This document shows, in pieces, positions 52,779-63,507 of a DNA stretch of 64,000 nucleotides. How positions within the stretch are numbered: the first letter of the stretch is position 1; each line of letters opens with the position of its first letter. The stretch comes from Chloroflexi bacterium TSY. Its GTDB lineage: Bacteria; Chloroflexota; Anaerolineae; Caldilineales; Caldilineaceae. The notes under the pieces are model-generated. The model did not search any database. It was given only the letters and a program-made list of their open reading frames with translations, and was not told the DNA's origin. The stretch spans positions 1 to 64,000 of the forward strand of contig JAHBNG010000027.1 of the NCBI GenBank assembly GCA_019217005.1. The letters run 5' to 3'. Both the position numbers and the translations under genes were made by a program.

Positions 52779-55700
52779 ATGAATATTCGTAATAGCGTTC
52801 AACTCAAAGCGGTTGTCTTTTGGGTTGTCGCGCTTGCAGTGACGGCTTTGTTTGTGGCCGCTTGTGCACCGCCATCAGAGCCGGTTGCACCTGAGGCAAT
52901 AACAATTACATTAGAGGCCGGTCAAATCGAGATTGAACCGCAAGAAAAAATGTTGTTGAATCTTCCACAGATCGGAGAGTTGATCCAAATGGAGGGCTTT
53001 TCAGCCACTTACTCGCCGGGTGATCCAATGTTACCGACGCGACTCTATGAGGTGGCTGTGCCGCCAGGGATCGATTGGGAGTCGCTGAAACTTGAGGTTG
53101 ATCCTAGAGGGATAGAGGTTTTGGATGAAAAATTTGACATATTGCCTGCACCTCCGCTGCGTGCCCGCATAGCAGATGAGGACGAAGAGATCGACCCCTA
53201 TCTTGTGGATTGGGGTGAAGGCAAAGACATTGTAGATGGACGCAATCGCAAGGTCTATGAGCAAGATCGCTTCTATCCAGAGCAGCAGGTGCGGATTGTT
53301 GCTCAGTCTCAATGGCGCAAATGGAGATTTGTGCAGCTTGAGTTTACTCCGGTTCAATACAACCCGGTGCAAAAGACGGTTCGCGTCACCCAAGCGGTTC
53401 AAGCGCGCCTGACCTTTGCACGCGAGGATGAGCGCATTCACAACGATCCGCTGCTGGCAGACACGCTGTTTGATCGAGAAGCCAGTTTGCGCTTCGAGAA
53501 CTACGCAGAGGCAGTCAACTGGTATCGCTATATTTCGGCGCCACGACCAGCACCAGCGGTCGAAGACCCCGACTTTGTGATCATCACGACCAACGACATT
53601 GAGACCAACAGCACCCAACTGGCGAATTTTGTTACGCATAAGACGGGGCTTGGTCATTCCGTGCTGGTCGTGACCGAAGATGACTATGGTGGATTGACGG
53701 GACAAGCTCCTGATGGAACGGCAGAGAAGATTCGTCAGTGGCTGATCGACAACTACGTTCCGTTGGGCATCCACTACGTCCTGCTAATCGGCGATCCCGA
53801 TCCCGATGACCCCGTTGCTCCGGTCGATTCGGTGGGCGATGTCCCTATGAAAATGGGATGGCCGCACATTAACTCTTACAGATATCTAGAATCACCTTCG
53901 GATTATTTCTATGCCGATCTCACTGGCAACTGGGATCTTGACGGTGATGGTTTATTTGGTGAAGGTGTTAATTCTACGTCACCAATAAGCCCAGATCCAG
54001 CGATTGATCCCGATACATTCTCTGTGCGCTGGACAGGCAAAATCTCGACAACGGTTGCTGGAAACCACCGGTTTGTGGTGGCCAGCGACGATGGCGTACG
54101 CGTCACAATCGATGGGACAACTATCGTTGATAATTGGACAAGTCACTTCGTTACGGCTAACTATAGCTCAATCTCCCTAACCCCTGGCCAATATGATATC
54201 GAGATTGAATTTCACGAGACAACAGGTGAGGCCTCCGTTGAATTCCGGTGGAGGCTTCCAGGCGCAGATAGTTTCGCAATCGTACCTAGCACCAACCAAA
54301 TGGTACAGGTTGGTGCTAGCTATGTTGCGGGCGGTCTAGATGGCGAATACTTCGATAATGAGGATTTCACAGCCCCTGTCCTGACACGAGTAGACCCAAT
54401 CATTGATTTTTATTGGGGCACCGGCGATAAGGGACTGGGTGGCGTCGACTTCGCACATGAGGTCTATGTGGGTCGCATACCAGTCTACAATGATGACTAT
54501 GCAACGCTGGATGACATTCTGCAAAAGCTAATCGACTACGAAACAGGCGTTCCGTCCGCTTGGCGAGAGAGTTTCCTGATGGCAGCGGTAGAGTTGTGGG
54601 AGGATCAGTCGGATTACCATCTTGGTGAAGCACTCAAGACAGACTTTGCAGACCCGATGGGCTTTACAACCTATCGAGTCTATGAGGATGATTTTGGCAT
54701 TGTTCCAGCGCCAGAGTGTCCAACCATCAACGCAGTCGATGCCGACCCAGCAACTCCTTGCAATATGCTTGGCGAGTGGGCAAATGGCGGCGGCTATGGG
54801 TTATTGGTTTGGTCGACCCATGGCGGAGCAACGAGTGCCTCTCACCTGATGTCTTCCAATGACCGTGTAAACCTGAACGACGCAACACCAGCCTTCACAT
54901 TCCAAGGTTCTTGCTTAAACGGCTATCCTGAAAATGACAATAACTTGGGCTATGCGCTGCTGCGGCAGGGTGCGATTGCTACGGTCTCTGCCTCTCGGGT
55001 CTCCTGGAACTATGTGTTTGACCCGGCCATAGACCCAGAACCATCGTATGGCAACAATAGCAACCTGACCTATCACTATATGATGCGTCTTTTCCAAGAT
55101 CAGCCAGCAAGCCATGCTCTTTATCTGACGAAGGCACGGGTGCATCCGGACTATTCGTGGATGAACAAAATGGATTATAACCTGTATGGCGATCCATCTA
55201 GTGCGCTCTTCCGAAACATCGGCGGTGTGGCACTGCTCTTCGATACGTCGGGCCGCATGGCCTGGAGTCATGAGGGAACGACTGGTGTTCCTCTGCCAGA
55301 ACAGCGTCTGTCACTGGCCAAGGAAGCGGTATACCCCTTTATGGAACTGCTGAACGACCACGCCAACACGCGCATGAATTTTGGCATCTCGGTCTTCCCA
55401 CCTCACCCGTGGGGGCCAGCCACGCCGTGTGATGGGCAGTTGGTCACGCCCATGACCCAGGTGGATGACACGACCACAGATGACGCCGTGACTGTGACCA
55501 TTCCAAACCTGGTGGCAGAAGGCAATACGCCACTCTTGGCCGGTCTGCAGACTGCGCTTGGCATGTTCGGCGATGAGACGCCACGTGCGCTTGTACTTTT
55601 GAGCGATGGCTATCACAACTGCCCCGGGACTGTGAACAGCACAGATCCAGAGGTGACTAATGTGATCAACCAACTCAATGCAGCCGATGTACGCGTCTAC

Positions 55701-57020
55701 ACCATTGGCTTTGGGCGACCCACCGACATTGATCATCCACTGTTGGAACGCCTGGCCTCTGATACTGGCGGCGAGTTCTACGATGTGACGACACCAGCCT
55801 TTGACCCCACCACATGGTCACCGGCAACCGATCTCCAGGCCACATACAAGGCTATTCTGGCCGATGCACTTGGTCTGGAGACAGCCGCGGATCCGATGGA
55901 GGTCATTCAGGCAGGTGAGCGGGCGAAACATCAGGTTCACATCAGCCAATATGATCGAACGGTTAGCTTCTTTGTCAGTTGGGAAACGGCGCAGCTGGAA
56001 CGTCTCGGAATGCGTGTCTTCTCCGCAGATGGAGAAGAGGTGCCCTTTGATGACATCATCGCTGGCATTGCGGTCCATCAGGGGAATACATACAAGATAT
56101 TGACCGTCGATCGAAACTTTTTGCGCAGAGAAGGTAAAGTTGGGCCTGATCCCTGGACGCTAGAAATCGATTCTGGTACCCTGGATCAGGGTGAGCGTGA
56201 GAACTACCAATATAGCGTTATCCTGGATTCGGCTCTCACGATGGAACCCACTTATGATCGAGAGACATATTGGGTTGGCGACACCATGCTGCTCACGGCC
56301 AAGTTGGCTGTCGGCACGCAGCCGATCGCTGGTCTGGAAAATGTCTATGTGCAGATAACGAGACCAGAGGTAGGGATCGGTAACTGGTTTGCAACGCATC
56401 AGGTCTCACCTATCCAACTACGCGAAGTTCCGTTCCGCATTGGCGACGAAGTCCTGTCACCATTGGTTCGCAAGGCCAGATACCTGACCGATATTCGACA
56501 AATCGAGTTTCCTGGTCGAACCCGACCTGATCGTCTGCCACTATTCGACGATGGGTCGCATGGCGATGCAGTGGCAAATGATGGTATCTACACAAATCGC
56601 TTCACCGACACCAAGACGGAAGGAACTTACGCCTTCCAGTTCCGTGTCGCTGGCCCCATTGGGACGAGCGCATTTGAACGGGATCAGGTGATCCATAAAT
56701 ACCTGACACCGAAAGTTCAAGCTCCGCAGATAGAGGTGACAATCCAAGAGTTAGCTGCGCCGTCCAACAATCTGCGCAGATTTGAAGCAACTGTTACGCC
56801 TAAAGATGCCTTCAATAACTATATGGGGCCGAGATATCCCATTGACATTGATCTGGGTATGCAGCAGCTCCCAAGATTTGGCGAGTTGCGCGACAATCTG
56901 GATGGCAGCTACACAGTCATATTTGAGTTGCCGCAAAGAGTAGATCTTGGTCAAGTCGATTTGCAGATACGTGCACAAGATGTACGACTTTCGATGAATG
57001 TAGAGCGTCTCTTGCGGTAG
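52779..57020 (+). CDS. Giant surface lipoprotein: gingipain-like C25 protease with inserted PA14 and a vWA domain
   Basis: 1413 residues. Lipoprotein signal with Cys29 (FVAACAPP). Residues about 50-250 form a beta-rich propeptide-like region. From about 265 a caspase-like peptidase C25 domain begins (FVIITTNDIE, LATFV-type helix, HYVLLIGDPD). It is interrupted at about 395-505 by a PA14 domain (FSVRWTGKISTTVAGNHRFV, DDGVRVTIDGTTIVD, EFHETTGEASVEFRW). It then resumes with catalytic His about 681 (VWSTHGGAT) and Cys about 712 (FQGSCLNGY). A vWA domain follows at about 815-1040 with altered MIDAS DTSGRM. The C-terminal beta domains have an LFDDGSHGDAVANDGIYT motif. An extracellular protease or adhesin is inferred. 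GAAAGGAG precedes the ATG. Confidence 0.85.
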   Translation: MNIRNSVQLKAVVFWVVALAVTALFVAACAPPSEPVAPEAITITLEAGQIEIEPQEKMLLNLPQIGELIQMEGFSATYSPGDPMLPTRLYEVAVPPGIDWESLKLEVDPRGIEVLDEKFDILPAPPLRARIADEDEEIDPYLVDWGEGKDIVDGRNRKVYEQDRFYPEQQVRIVAQSQWRKWRFVQLEFTPVQYNPVQKTVRVTQAVQARLTFAREDERIHNDPLLADTLFDREASLRFENYAEAVNWYRYISAPRPAPAVEDPDFVIITTNDIETNSTQLANFVTHKTGLGHSVLVVTEDDYGGLTGQAPDGTAEKIRQWLIDNYVPLGIHYVLLIGDPDPDDPVAPVDSVGDVPMKMGWPHINSYRYLESPSDYFYADLTGNWDLDGDGLFGEGVNSTSPISPDPAIDPDTFSVRWTGKISTTVAGNHRFVVASDDGVRVTIDGTTIVDNWTSHFVTANYSSISLTPGQYDIEIEFHETTGEASVEFRWRLPGADSFAIVPSTNQMVQVGASYVAGGLDGEYFDNEDFTAPVLTRVDPIIDFYWGTGDKGLGGVDFAHEVYVGRIPVYNDDYATLDDILQKLIDYETGVPSAWRESFLMAAVELWEDQSDYHLGEALKTDFADPMGFTTYRVYEDDFGIVPAPECPTINAVDADPATPCNMLGEWANGGGYGLLVWSTHGGATSASHLMSSNDRVNLNDATPAFTFQGSCLNGYPENDNNLGYALLRQGAIATVSASRVSWNYVFDPAIDPEPSYGNNSNLTYHYMMRLFQDQPASHALYLTKARVHPDYSWMNKMDYNLYGDPSSALFRNIGGVALLFDTSGRMAWSHEGTTGVPLPEQRLSLAKEAVYPFMELLNDHANTRMNFGISVFPPHPWGPATPCDGQLVTPMTQVDDTTTDDAVTVTIPNLVAEGNTPLLAGLQTALGMFGDETPRALVLLSDGYHNCPGTVNSTDPEVTNVINQLNAADVRVYTIGFGRPTDIDHPLLERLASDTGGEFYDVTTPAFDPTTWSPATDLQATYKAILADALGLETAADPMEVIQAGERAKHQVHISQYDRTVSFFVSWETAQLERLGMRVFSADGEEVPFDDIIAGIAVHQGNTYKILTVDRNFLRREGKVGPDPWTLEIDSGTLDQGERENYQYSVILDSALTMEPTYDRETYWVGDTMLLTAKLAVGTQPIAGLENVYVQITRPEVGIGNWFATHQVSPIQLREVPFRIGDEVLSPLVRKARYLTDIRQIEFPGRTRPDRLPLFDDGSHGDAVANDGIYTNRFTDTKTEGTYAFQFRVAGPIGTSAFERDQVIHKYLTPKVQAPQIEVTIQELAAPSNNLRRFEATVTPKDAFNNYMGPRYPIDIDLGMQQLPRFGELRDNLDGSYTVIFELPQRVDLGQVDLQIRAQDVRLSMNVERLLR

Positions 57021-57025
57021 GTCTT

Positions 57026-58480
57026 CTACATAACGTGTAGAGCCTTTTTGGTACGGACACGAGCATTCGTGTCCGTCTCCATTTCTGGACGTTGATTTGG
57101 AAATGACAACGTAAACAAACTCCCCTCTCCCATTGTACTCTCAACAGCGATGGTCCCACCCTGCGCCTCCGTCAACTCCCTGGCAATCGACAACCCCAAA
57201 CCAGTACCTGGCCCCGTACGCACAACGTCGCCCCGGTAGAATCGTTCAAAAATATGGGGGAGCAGCTCTGCGTCAATGCCAGGACCATTATCCTGCACAT
57301 GGATGGCTATATGATCGTCATTAACCTCAGAAGAAACGATTACTTCACTCTGGGGCGGCGTATGTTTGATCGCGTTGTCTAGCAGGATTAGCAGAATCTG
57401 CCGGATCGCATCTCGATTTCCCATAATGGAACCATCAACGCCAGATTCACAGACGATGGTGTGCTCTGTATCCAATTGTTGCGCTTGACGGCAAACATCA
57501 TCCAGTAGAGGCTGCACGTATACCGGCTTCAGTGGCAACGTTTGCTGGGTATCAGCGCGGGCCAACACTAGCAGATCGTTGACCAACCGCATCAATCGGT
57601 TGGTCTCATCGATTGTGTCGGTCAAAATATCAGTCCGTTCCTCTGCCTCAAGTGCTGGTTGATGTTGAAGTAATTCCATATTGCCACGAATGGTGGTGAG
57701 CGGCGTGCGCAGTTCGTGGGATGCATCGGCCACAAAGCGTCGCTGCGCCTGCAGAGACTGTTCGACCTGTACATATGCCTCTTGTAGGCGGGCCAGCATG
57801 GCGTTGAACGTCTTGGCCAATCGACCGATCTCATCATCGGGACCAGTGTGCCCAACCCGTCGGCTAAAGTCCCGCTCCTCGCCCACCATCTGGGCCGTCT
57901 GTGTAATGCGGTCGATTGGGCGCAAGGTCCATCCAGCAAAGGTCCAACCGAGACCAAAAGCCAAGACAATCACAACTAGGTCACCAGCCACGAGTATTCG
58001 TTTTAACTCACGCAAATATTCAATCTCATTGCCCACAGGCAGCGCCGTCTGCACAATGAGGGTCTCTGCCTCATCCGTCTCGTCCAACTGGCTACGAATG
58101 AGGAACCATTCATCATCTAACTGGACTCGTTCCAGCCATACCTGCCCCTGCGTGACGGCCTGGTAACCGTCCGCGCTGAGTGGCAGTACGGTACCTGCCA
58201 AATTATCGGATTGATACATAAGCGTTTCGTCTAGATTGCGAATCTGAATCAGACCAGGGCGGAAGTTGTTTGGGACAAGCTCGGCAGGAAAAGGAGGCGG
58301 CTGTCTGTCTGGTCTCGGTCGGCCAATGTAGGTGACTCTGTAATAATCAGTCACCAAACGCCTTTCCACAATATTAAGCGTTGTCTGGCTTTGGAATGTA
58401 TAGAGCAGAACACTAAAGACGATTACGACCAGCGCCAGGATGATGGTATAGAGTAGCGTCAGCTTGAGGCGAATAGTCAT
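57026..58480 (-). CDS. OmpR-class sensor histidine kinase (MprB/BaeS type)
   Basis: 484 residues from ATG 58480. Two membrane helices (LLYTIILALVVIVFSVLLYT and LVVIVLAFGLGWTFAGWTL) flank a 130-residue extracytoplasmic sensor region. HAMP follows, then HisKA with phospho-His in FVADASHELRTPLTTIRGNM. The ATPase has N-box ILLDNAIKHTPP, G1 DNGPGIDAELLPHIFERFYR and G2 GTGLGLSIARELTEAQGG. It starts one base after the regulator's stop, so the two are translated together. The gene faces the giant lipoprotein, with only 5 bp between their ends. Confidence 0.94.
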   Translation of the reverse strand: MTIRLKLTLLYTIILALVVIVFSVLLYTFQSQTTLNIVERRLVTDYYRVTYIGRPRPDRQPPPFPAELVPNNFRPGLIQIRNLDETLMYQSDNLAGTVLPLSADGYQAVTQGQVWLERVQLDDEWFLIRSQLDETDEAETLIVQTALPVGNEIEYLRELKRILVAGDLVVIVLAFGLGWTFAGWTLRPIDRITQTAQMVGEERDFSRRVGHTGPDDEIGRLAKTFNAMLARLQEAYVQVEQSLQAQRRFVADASHELRTPLTTIRGNMELLQHQPALEAEERTDILTDTIDETNRLMRLVNDLLVLARADTQQTLPLKPVYVQPLLDDVCRQAQQLDTEHTIVCESGVDGSIMGNRDAIRQILLILLDNAIKHTPPQSEVIVSSEVNDDHIAIHVQDNGPGIDAELLPHIFERFYRGDVVRTGPGTGLGLSIARELTEAQGGTIAVESTMGEGSLFTLSFPNQRPEMETDTNARVRTKKALHVM

Positions 58481-58481
58481 C

Positions 58482-59162
58482 TTATTCCTCGCGTAAGGCA
58501 TAACCAATTCCGCGGACCGTTTGAATTAGGCGCGGTTCGCCGCCTGCTTCTGTCTTCTTGCGGAGATAGCCAATGTAGACTTCGAGCACGTTGTCCTCCC
58601 CACCGAAGTCATAGCCCCATACATCTTCCAGGATGCGATCCCGCACCAAGACCTGCCGTGGATGACGCATAAAGAGATGCAGCAAGTCGAACTCGCGTGG
58701 TGTCAAGTCAAATCGGCGCTTGCCTCGTCGCGTCTCACGCGTTTTGAGATCTAGAGTCAAATCGGCGTAGGTTAGCGGTTTTTCGGCACTCGTGCTCTTT
58801 TCAAAGCGGCGCAACAAGGCATGAAGCCGCGCCAATAGCTCTGATGGTGCAAAGGGCTTGACCAGATAATCGTCTGCCCCTCGGTTGAGTCCCTTCACCC
58901 GATCCTCAACAGCATCCCGCGCCGTCAGCATCAGAATGGGCATCTCGTCATTAGCGGCCCGCATACGTTCCATTACTTCCAACCCATCCAGTTCCGGCAT
59001 CATCCAATCGAGCACAACCAGATCTGGCTCGTGCATCTGTACCTGATCCAGGGCCTCGCGTCCGTTCAACGCCGTGACCACTTGGAATCCATCGTAGATC
59101 AGCGTGCGCCGCAACATCTTCAACAGTTTCTCATCATCATCAGCCACGAGTACAGTGGGCAT
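58482..59162 (-). CDS. OmpR/PhoB-type response regulator (MprA-like)
   Basis: 226 residues. Receiver with acidic pocket PTVLVADDDEKLLKMLRRTL, phospho-Asp in DLVVLDWMMPELDGLEVM and Lys in DYLVKPFAPSELLARL. Winged helix: FDLTPREFDLLHLFMRHPRQ, and VYIGYLRKKTEAGGEPRLIQ with VRGIGYALRE at the end. It is the first gene of the two-component pair. IS copy C has inserted 90 bp upstream, which may affect its promoter. Confidence 0.95.
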   Translation of the reverse strand: MPTVLVADDDEKLLKMLRRTLIYDGFQVVTALNGREALDQVQMHEPDLVVLDWMMPELDGLEVMERMRAANDEMPILMLTARDAVEDRVKGLNRGADDYLVKPFAPSELLARLHALLRRFEKSTSAEKPLTYADLTLDLKTRETRRGKRRFDLTPREFDLLHLFMRHPRQVLVRDRILEDVWGYDFGGEDNVLEVYIGYLRKKTEAGGEPRLIQTVRGIGYALREE

Positions 59163-59253
59163 CAGTTAATCTCCTCTTGCTGGAACATGTGGACAGCCGT
59201 GTAGAGCGAGAAAGATACGGCTGACTAAACTCATTTTACCAAACTTTCCTGAG

Positions 59254-60748
59254 CTTTACTTTCTGGTAAAAGAAAAGAGATGAGGTGAGAAATGTGACAA
59301 AAAGCGGTTAGCGTTTCATCCTAAAGGTAGAGAACCCAAAAAGGAGGAAGGAATGCTAACCGCGCCAGAAATAACTATAGCAGTACTGATGAATGTATTG
59401 CAAGTAACGCCGGTGGGAACAAACGTAAATGTAATGCGTCTGATGTGGGCGATGATGAATGGGTCGTTTCTGAAAAGTCGAGGAGCAATCCATAGTGGAT
59501 TGAGTGAAAGCGGGTTTGAAGATGAGGAGCTCCGGCGAAGCTGGTGGAGCTTTCGATATGGATCATGGGATATTGCAAGCCTGCTCATCGTGGCAAGAAG
59601 AAGTGGAGTGGAAAGGGAATGGGAGGCAAAAAAGTTAGAAGGATACCGAGTGAAAAGCATAGATATCACAGGGTTCTGGCGACCGAAGCTGCAAGGGAAA
59701 GTGAACCGACTCTATAACTCAACGGCTCGTCGGGCATTGCCCGCTCATCTTTGGAGTGATGATAAGCTCGGGGGAGATAGGCGGGAAACGAGTGCCACTG
59801 CTCAAGGCAATCATGAGATGCGAGGTAGGCACAAAGGAAAGTGAGTTTCGGAAAAAGCTGCTGAAAGAGACCAAGAAATCACTGGAGTCAGACGAAGTGG
59901 CGGTGGTCGATGCCGGGTTTACAATCAGAGAAATGCTAGAAAGCGACGTCGACCGATTTGTCCTTCGGGAAGCGATTAACTGCACAGCGCGCCGCAATGA
60001 GTTACCCGAACGTAAGGAAAAGGCAGACCACCCGAATATGGTGATATTGTGCGTCCGCTCTCGATGCTATAGGGGAAAGCGACTCGAGGCCACAACTCCA
60101 GACTCGTTTGGTCAATTTGTCTATAGTGGTCGCCTGATTCGCTATCAAGCATGGCACAATCGTCCCCAGGACAACCAAGGTGGATACAGCCAACCGCACC
60201 TATTCGATTTACGTCTTTCAGGATCCTGCTTATCACACACCTTTGGTTCTGGCGACCGTCATGGCTTTACAAGCTGAAACCATTTATCTTTTCTCTCTGG
60301 AGCGCTGGCCTGTTGAACATCCCCCCCTTGGCTTCCAAGCAGATGATTGGCTTACATCGTCAATTTGTTCATGCCGATGAGGCTTGTTTCCGCTTACCTG
60401 AACTGGGGCTGCTGGCTGGCAATCTTCTTTCCCATTTAGCCGCTTCTCTTCCTCCCATACCGACTGGCTACTGGGATCGAGAGCCTCAATCCACTCCCGG
60501 CAGGCTGCGCCGTGTTCTCTCGAGTGCTCTTTTTCCAACTCCTGACCAACTCGACCCTGACTTTCGGAAAAAGGCCTCGGTTTCACACCATTTACCTAAA
60601 GGCATTCTCGCTCATCGCCGCCTCAATGCCGCTGCTTAAACTAGCCGAGCACTATTTTTACATTTTATCCCGTTTTTTCAGGGTGGATTCTTTTTTCCGC
60701 CCCTTTCGGTTTGCCCTTTGTCACTCAAGCCTTTACCAGAAAGTAAAG
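59254..60748 (+). mobile_element. IS4-superfamily element, copy C (1495 bp)
   Basis: Same ends as copies A and B but opposite orientation, with the 5-bp target duplication CTGAG (59249-59253 and 60749-60753). It has landed at the base of a 17-bp perfect hairpin (60749-60792). Its transposase is damaged. Confidence 0.95.
59353..60639 (+). pseudogene. IS4-superfamily transposase, copy C, multiply frameshifted
   Basis: The same protein as copy A but in at least four frame segments: start MLTAPEITIAVLMNVLQVTP, a break near 59590, another near 59750 (SSGEIGG in a separate frame), another near 60050-60150, and the 7-base C-run at 60321-60327 (6 in copy A) in the YREK motif. It is more decayed than copy B. 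Confidence 0.9.
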
Positions 60749-60792
60749 CTGAGAGGATGCTGAGAATTTTGTCTCTCTCAGCATCCTCTCAG
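60749..60792. repeat. 17-bp perfect hairpin at the IS copy C junction
   Basis: CTGAGAGGATGCTGAGA (60749-60765) pairs with TCTCAGCATCCTCTCAG (60776-60792) around a 10-base loop, followed by CATTTTCTTGG. It looks like a terminator or REP-like palindrome; the IS used its outermost CTGAG as target. Confidence 0.75.
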
Positions 60793-61905
60793 CATTTTCT
60801 TGGAGCCCTGTCAGCCTCATCCTCCATAATTGAGCTATAGATGCAGTTCAGTCTAGAACAAGATCGCAAGAATGCGATGCACGGTTGAAAAATCACACCA
60901 CAAATCCGGCCAAATCTCAACCGTGCGTTGCATTCAGCACAAAGTGCCTGCAATCAATTCGCACCCCTAAAGCGTAGACGAACTAATGCGAATTAGCGAA
61001 GTTGAACATCACATAATAGAGTGATAAGGAGATAGAAATGACTACATTTGCACAGACTGCCCAACAAACGACCCCCGGCAAAAATCGTGCAACGCACGGC
61101 GGGCCACGCTTCACTTTGTGCTGGATACTCATCGCAGGCTTTGCTGTTGTCATACTGAGCGTGGGTGCCTGGATGCTATGGGGGATGCCGAGCATCACCA
61201 ATGTACCGACAGTCAGCACATCTGCGGATGAGACAGACAGCGCCCAATCAACGAGTATCCGATCAACTAGCTCTGATACAGTGGATGCGCAAAACGTTCC
61301 CTCTCGTCCTCTCTCTGCGCAAGAAGCAACTGAGAGCATGACCGAACGAACCGAAGAAACCAACCTCACTGTGGGTGACCTAATGAACAGAGAACGGAAC
61401 GCAGCAGCAGAGAGCAAAACCGTTGATGAAGCGACCCAATCCTCGTTCCATATTGTTGTCATTGCCGGAAAAGATGGCACAGAGGTATGGAGTAGTGAGG
61501 ATGGAGCGTTACTGCAGACCCAACCCGTTGGGACCCGTCTCACTGCAACGGCACGTTCCGAAAACGGACTTTGGCTTTACGTACAGACGGACGACGGCGA
61601 GGGGTGGGCAGAAGCGACGCAGCTATATGCTTTTGGGATCAACAGCCTACCCGTACTCGAAACTCGACCAGAGATGCGAACGGAGTCAGAAATACTCTTT
61701 GAAGAACTTGGACTCGAAGTCGAGACCGAATCTGGCACCCAGCCATCTATGTCGATTCCTGAAGACGAGGAGACAGTCACCGCCGTCGTCACTTTGTCCG
61801 GTTCCCGGCTGAATATACGCAATGGACCCAGCACGGAAAGTACAATCATTGGCAAAGCTTATCCAGACGAGGCGTTGGGGTGGTTCATTTTAGCTGGATA
61901 GATAG

Positions 61906-63507
61906 TACTACTGTGCATCAAGTAAAGGCTCGATAATGTTCGATTTTTGCACAAGATAATGCGAGCGTTTAGCGGAAGCAAGACGACGTTGCTTGTAGCG
62001 AAGGCGCTCGATAGTCTCAGCGAGTGTCAAGACAGGTTTAGGCAGAACGGCATGGAGAAGTTCAACAACCTGTGGCAAAGTGAGAGGGGGCATCATATTT
62101 GAGGAAAAACTGAGAACGAGCCAAGAAACCAAAGGCCAAAATGACTAAGGTCATATGATGATGCCAACCGAGCCAACTGCGAGTTTCATATTCGTTGAGT
62201 CCGAGAAACTGCTTTGTTCAAAATGGTTTCAATGGGCCAACGCAAAGCAGAAACAGTGGCGAAGTCATCCAAGGAAGTCTCAAGGGTGCATTGGAGAGAA
62301 AGTATTGCAGAGAGCAATCGGGATTGCGGCGGACGATGAGCCAGAGAGCAGAACCGGGGAGCCCATTGCGGACAGAGACAATGCGGCGACAAGCAATGGA
62401 AGCAACGATGAAGCCCTTGGAGCCCTCTTTGAGAACATGCTGTTGCCACTCATGCTCCTGGAAGGTGTCAGCGAGTTGAGCAACGGTGAGAGGCGTAGGT
62501 TCACCAGGCCGGACGCGGAGCTTGGAAGCTTTGCGCCCGCGTCCAGATGATGCGGGCAGATAGGTCTGGGGGCTGGAGGTCCAGACACGAGTCTCTTTGG
62601 GCACTTCAGCAAAGTAGCTGTAAGCGGTTTGGCCATCAATGCAGTCAAGCAGATGAGTATCTTTGCCAAAGGCTTCATCCATAGTGATCCAGCGGATGGG
62701 CAACGCACCCAGGGCGTGCGTCTGCTCAATCATGGACCAAGCCAATTCATTTTTTGTTTGGAAGGTCAGGTCAGTGGGAAGACCGGTTTTGTACCGCTTC
62801 TCTGCATACTCATCACTAAACCATTCTTGGGGGATATACAACCGACAGTTCAGTAAGGTATAGCCATGAGAGCTATTATATCCCAGGAAGACTCCGGCTT
62901 GACAGTTGGCGATCTTGCCCAGTTCGCCACACCGCTGCCGCTTGACGCCCACTGACTCTTCTCCTTGCTTGGGAATGTCGCTCCCATCCAGGAGTAAGAC
63001 GCCATTTGCGTCTCCCAACAACTCACCTGTCTGTCGAGTATGTTCCGCCAGCATCGCTTCACCGCTCCAGCGGCTCTGACCCACAAAGCTTTGCAGGGGG
63101 CGTACACCCGATTCTCCTACTGTCGCCAGCGCGATGTTCTCGGCCGATTTGCGTTTGATTTCGGGGTCTAACAAGCCTCGCATGTAGTGGTACGCATGCT
63201 CTCTGAGCCACATGGCTGAAGTATGGACTATATATGGCATGATACTCCTGGAGTTGGTCGGCCAGTGCCGCCAGTTGCTCTTCTGTCAGTTCCAGCAGCG
63301 GCGGGCTTTCCAGTTGGCTGTAGTCATATTGATTGACTGCTTGAGCAAGTTTCATCTTGATTTCCTTTCATCGAAGACTGCTTCATTTTATTGGCTCTTC
63401 AGTCTATCTCATTTTTCCTTTGCATTCTGTTTGCGTTTTGTTAGCAATATGCCCAGAAATATAACGAATTTCCTTTGTGTTTCACAATATATTGCTGCAC
63501 AGTAGTA
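61906..63507 (-). mobile_element. IS701-like insertion sequence (1602 bp) nested in the MITE
   Basis: Inverted ends TACTACTGTGCA, with 4-bp target duplication ATAG (61902-61905 and 63508-63511), as usual for IS701. It encodes one degraded transposase on the minus strand. Confidence 0.9.
61908..63355 (-). pseudogene. IS701-family transposase, multiply frameshifted
   Basis: It starts MKLAQAVNQYDYSQLE at 63355 (AAAGGAAA upstream). It shifts near 63240 to AMWLREHAYHYMRGLLDPEI and LLDGSDIPKQGEESVGVKRQ (first catalytic Asp, typical IS701 string), then ITMDEAFGKDTHLLD (second). It shifts near 62280 to FATVSALRWPIETILNKAV (Glu motif), with a C-terminal RYKQRRLASAKRSHYLVQK near 61950. At least two or three frameshifts inactivate it. 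Confidence 0.9.
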
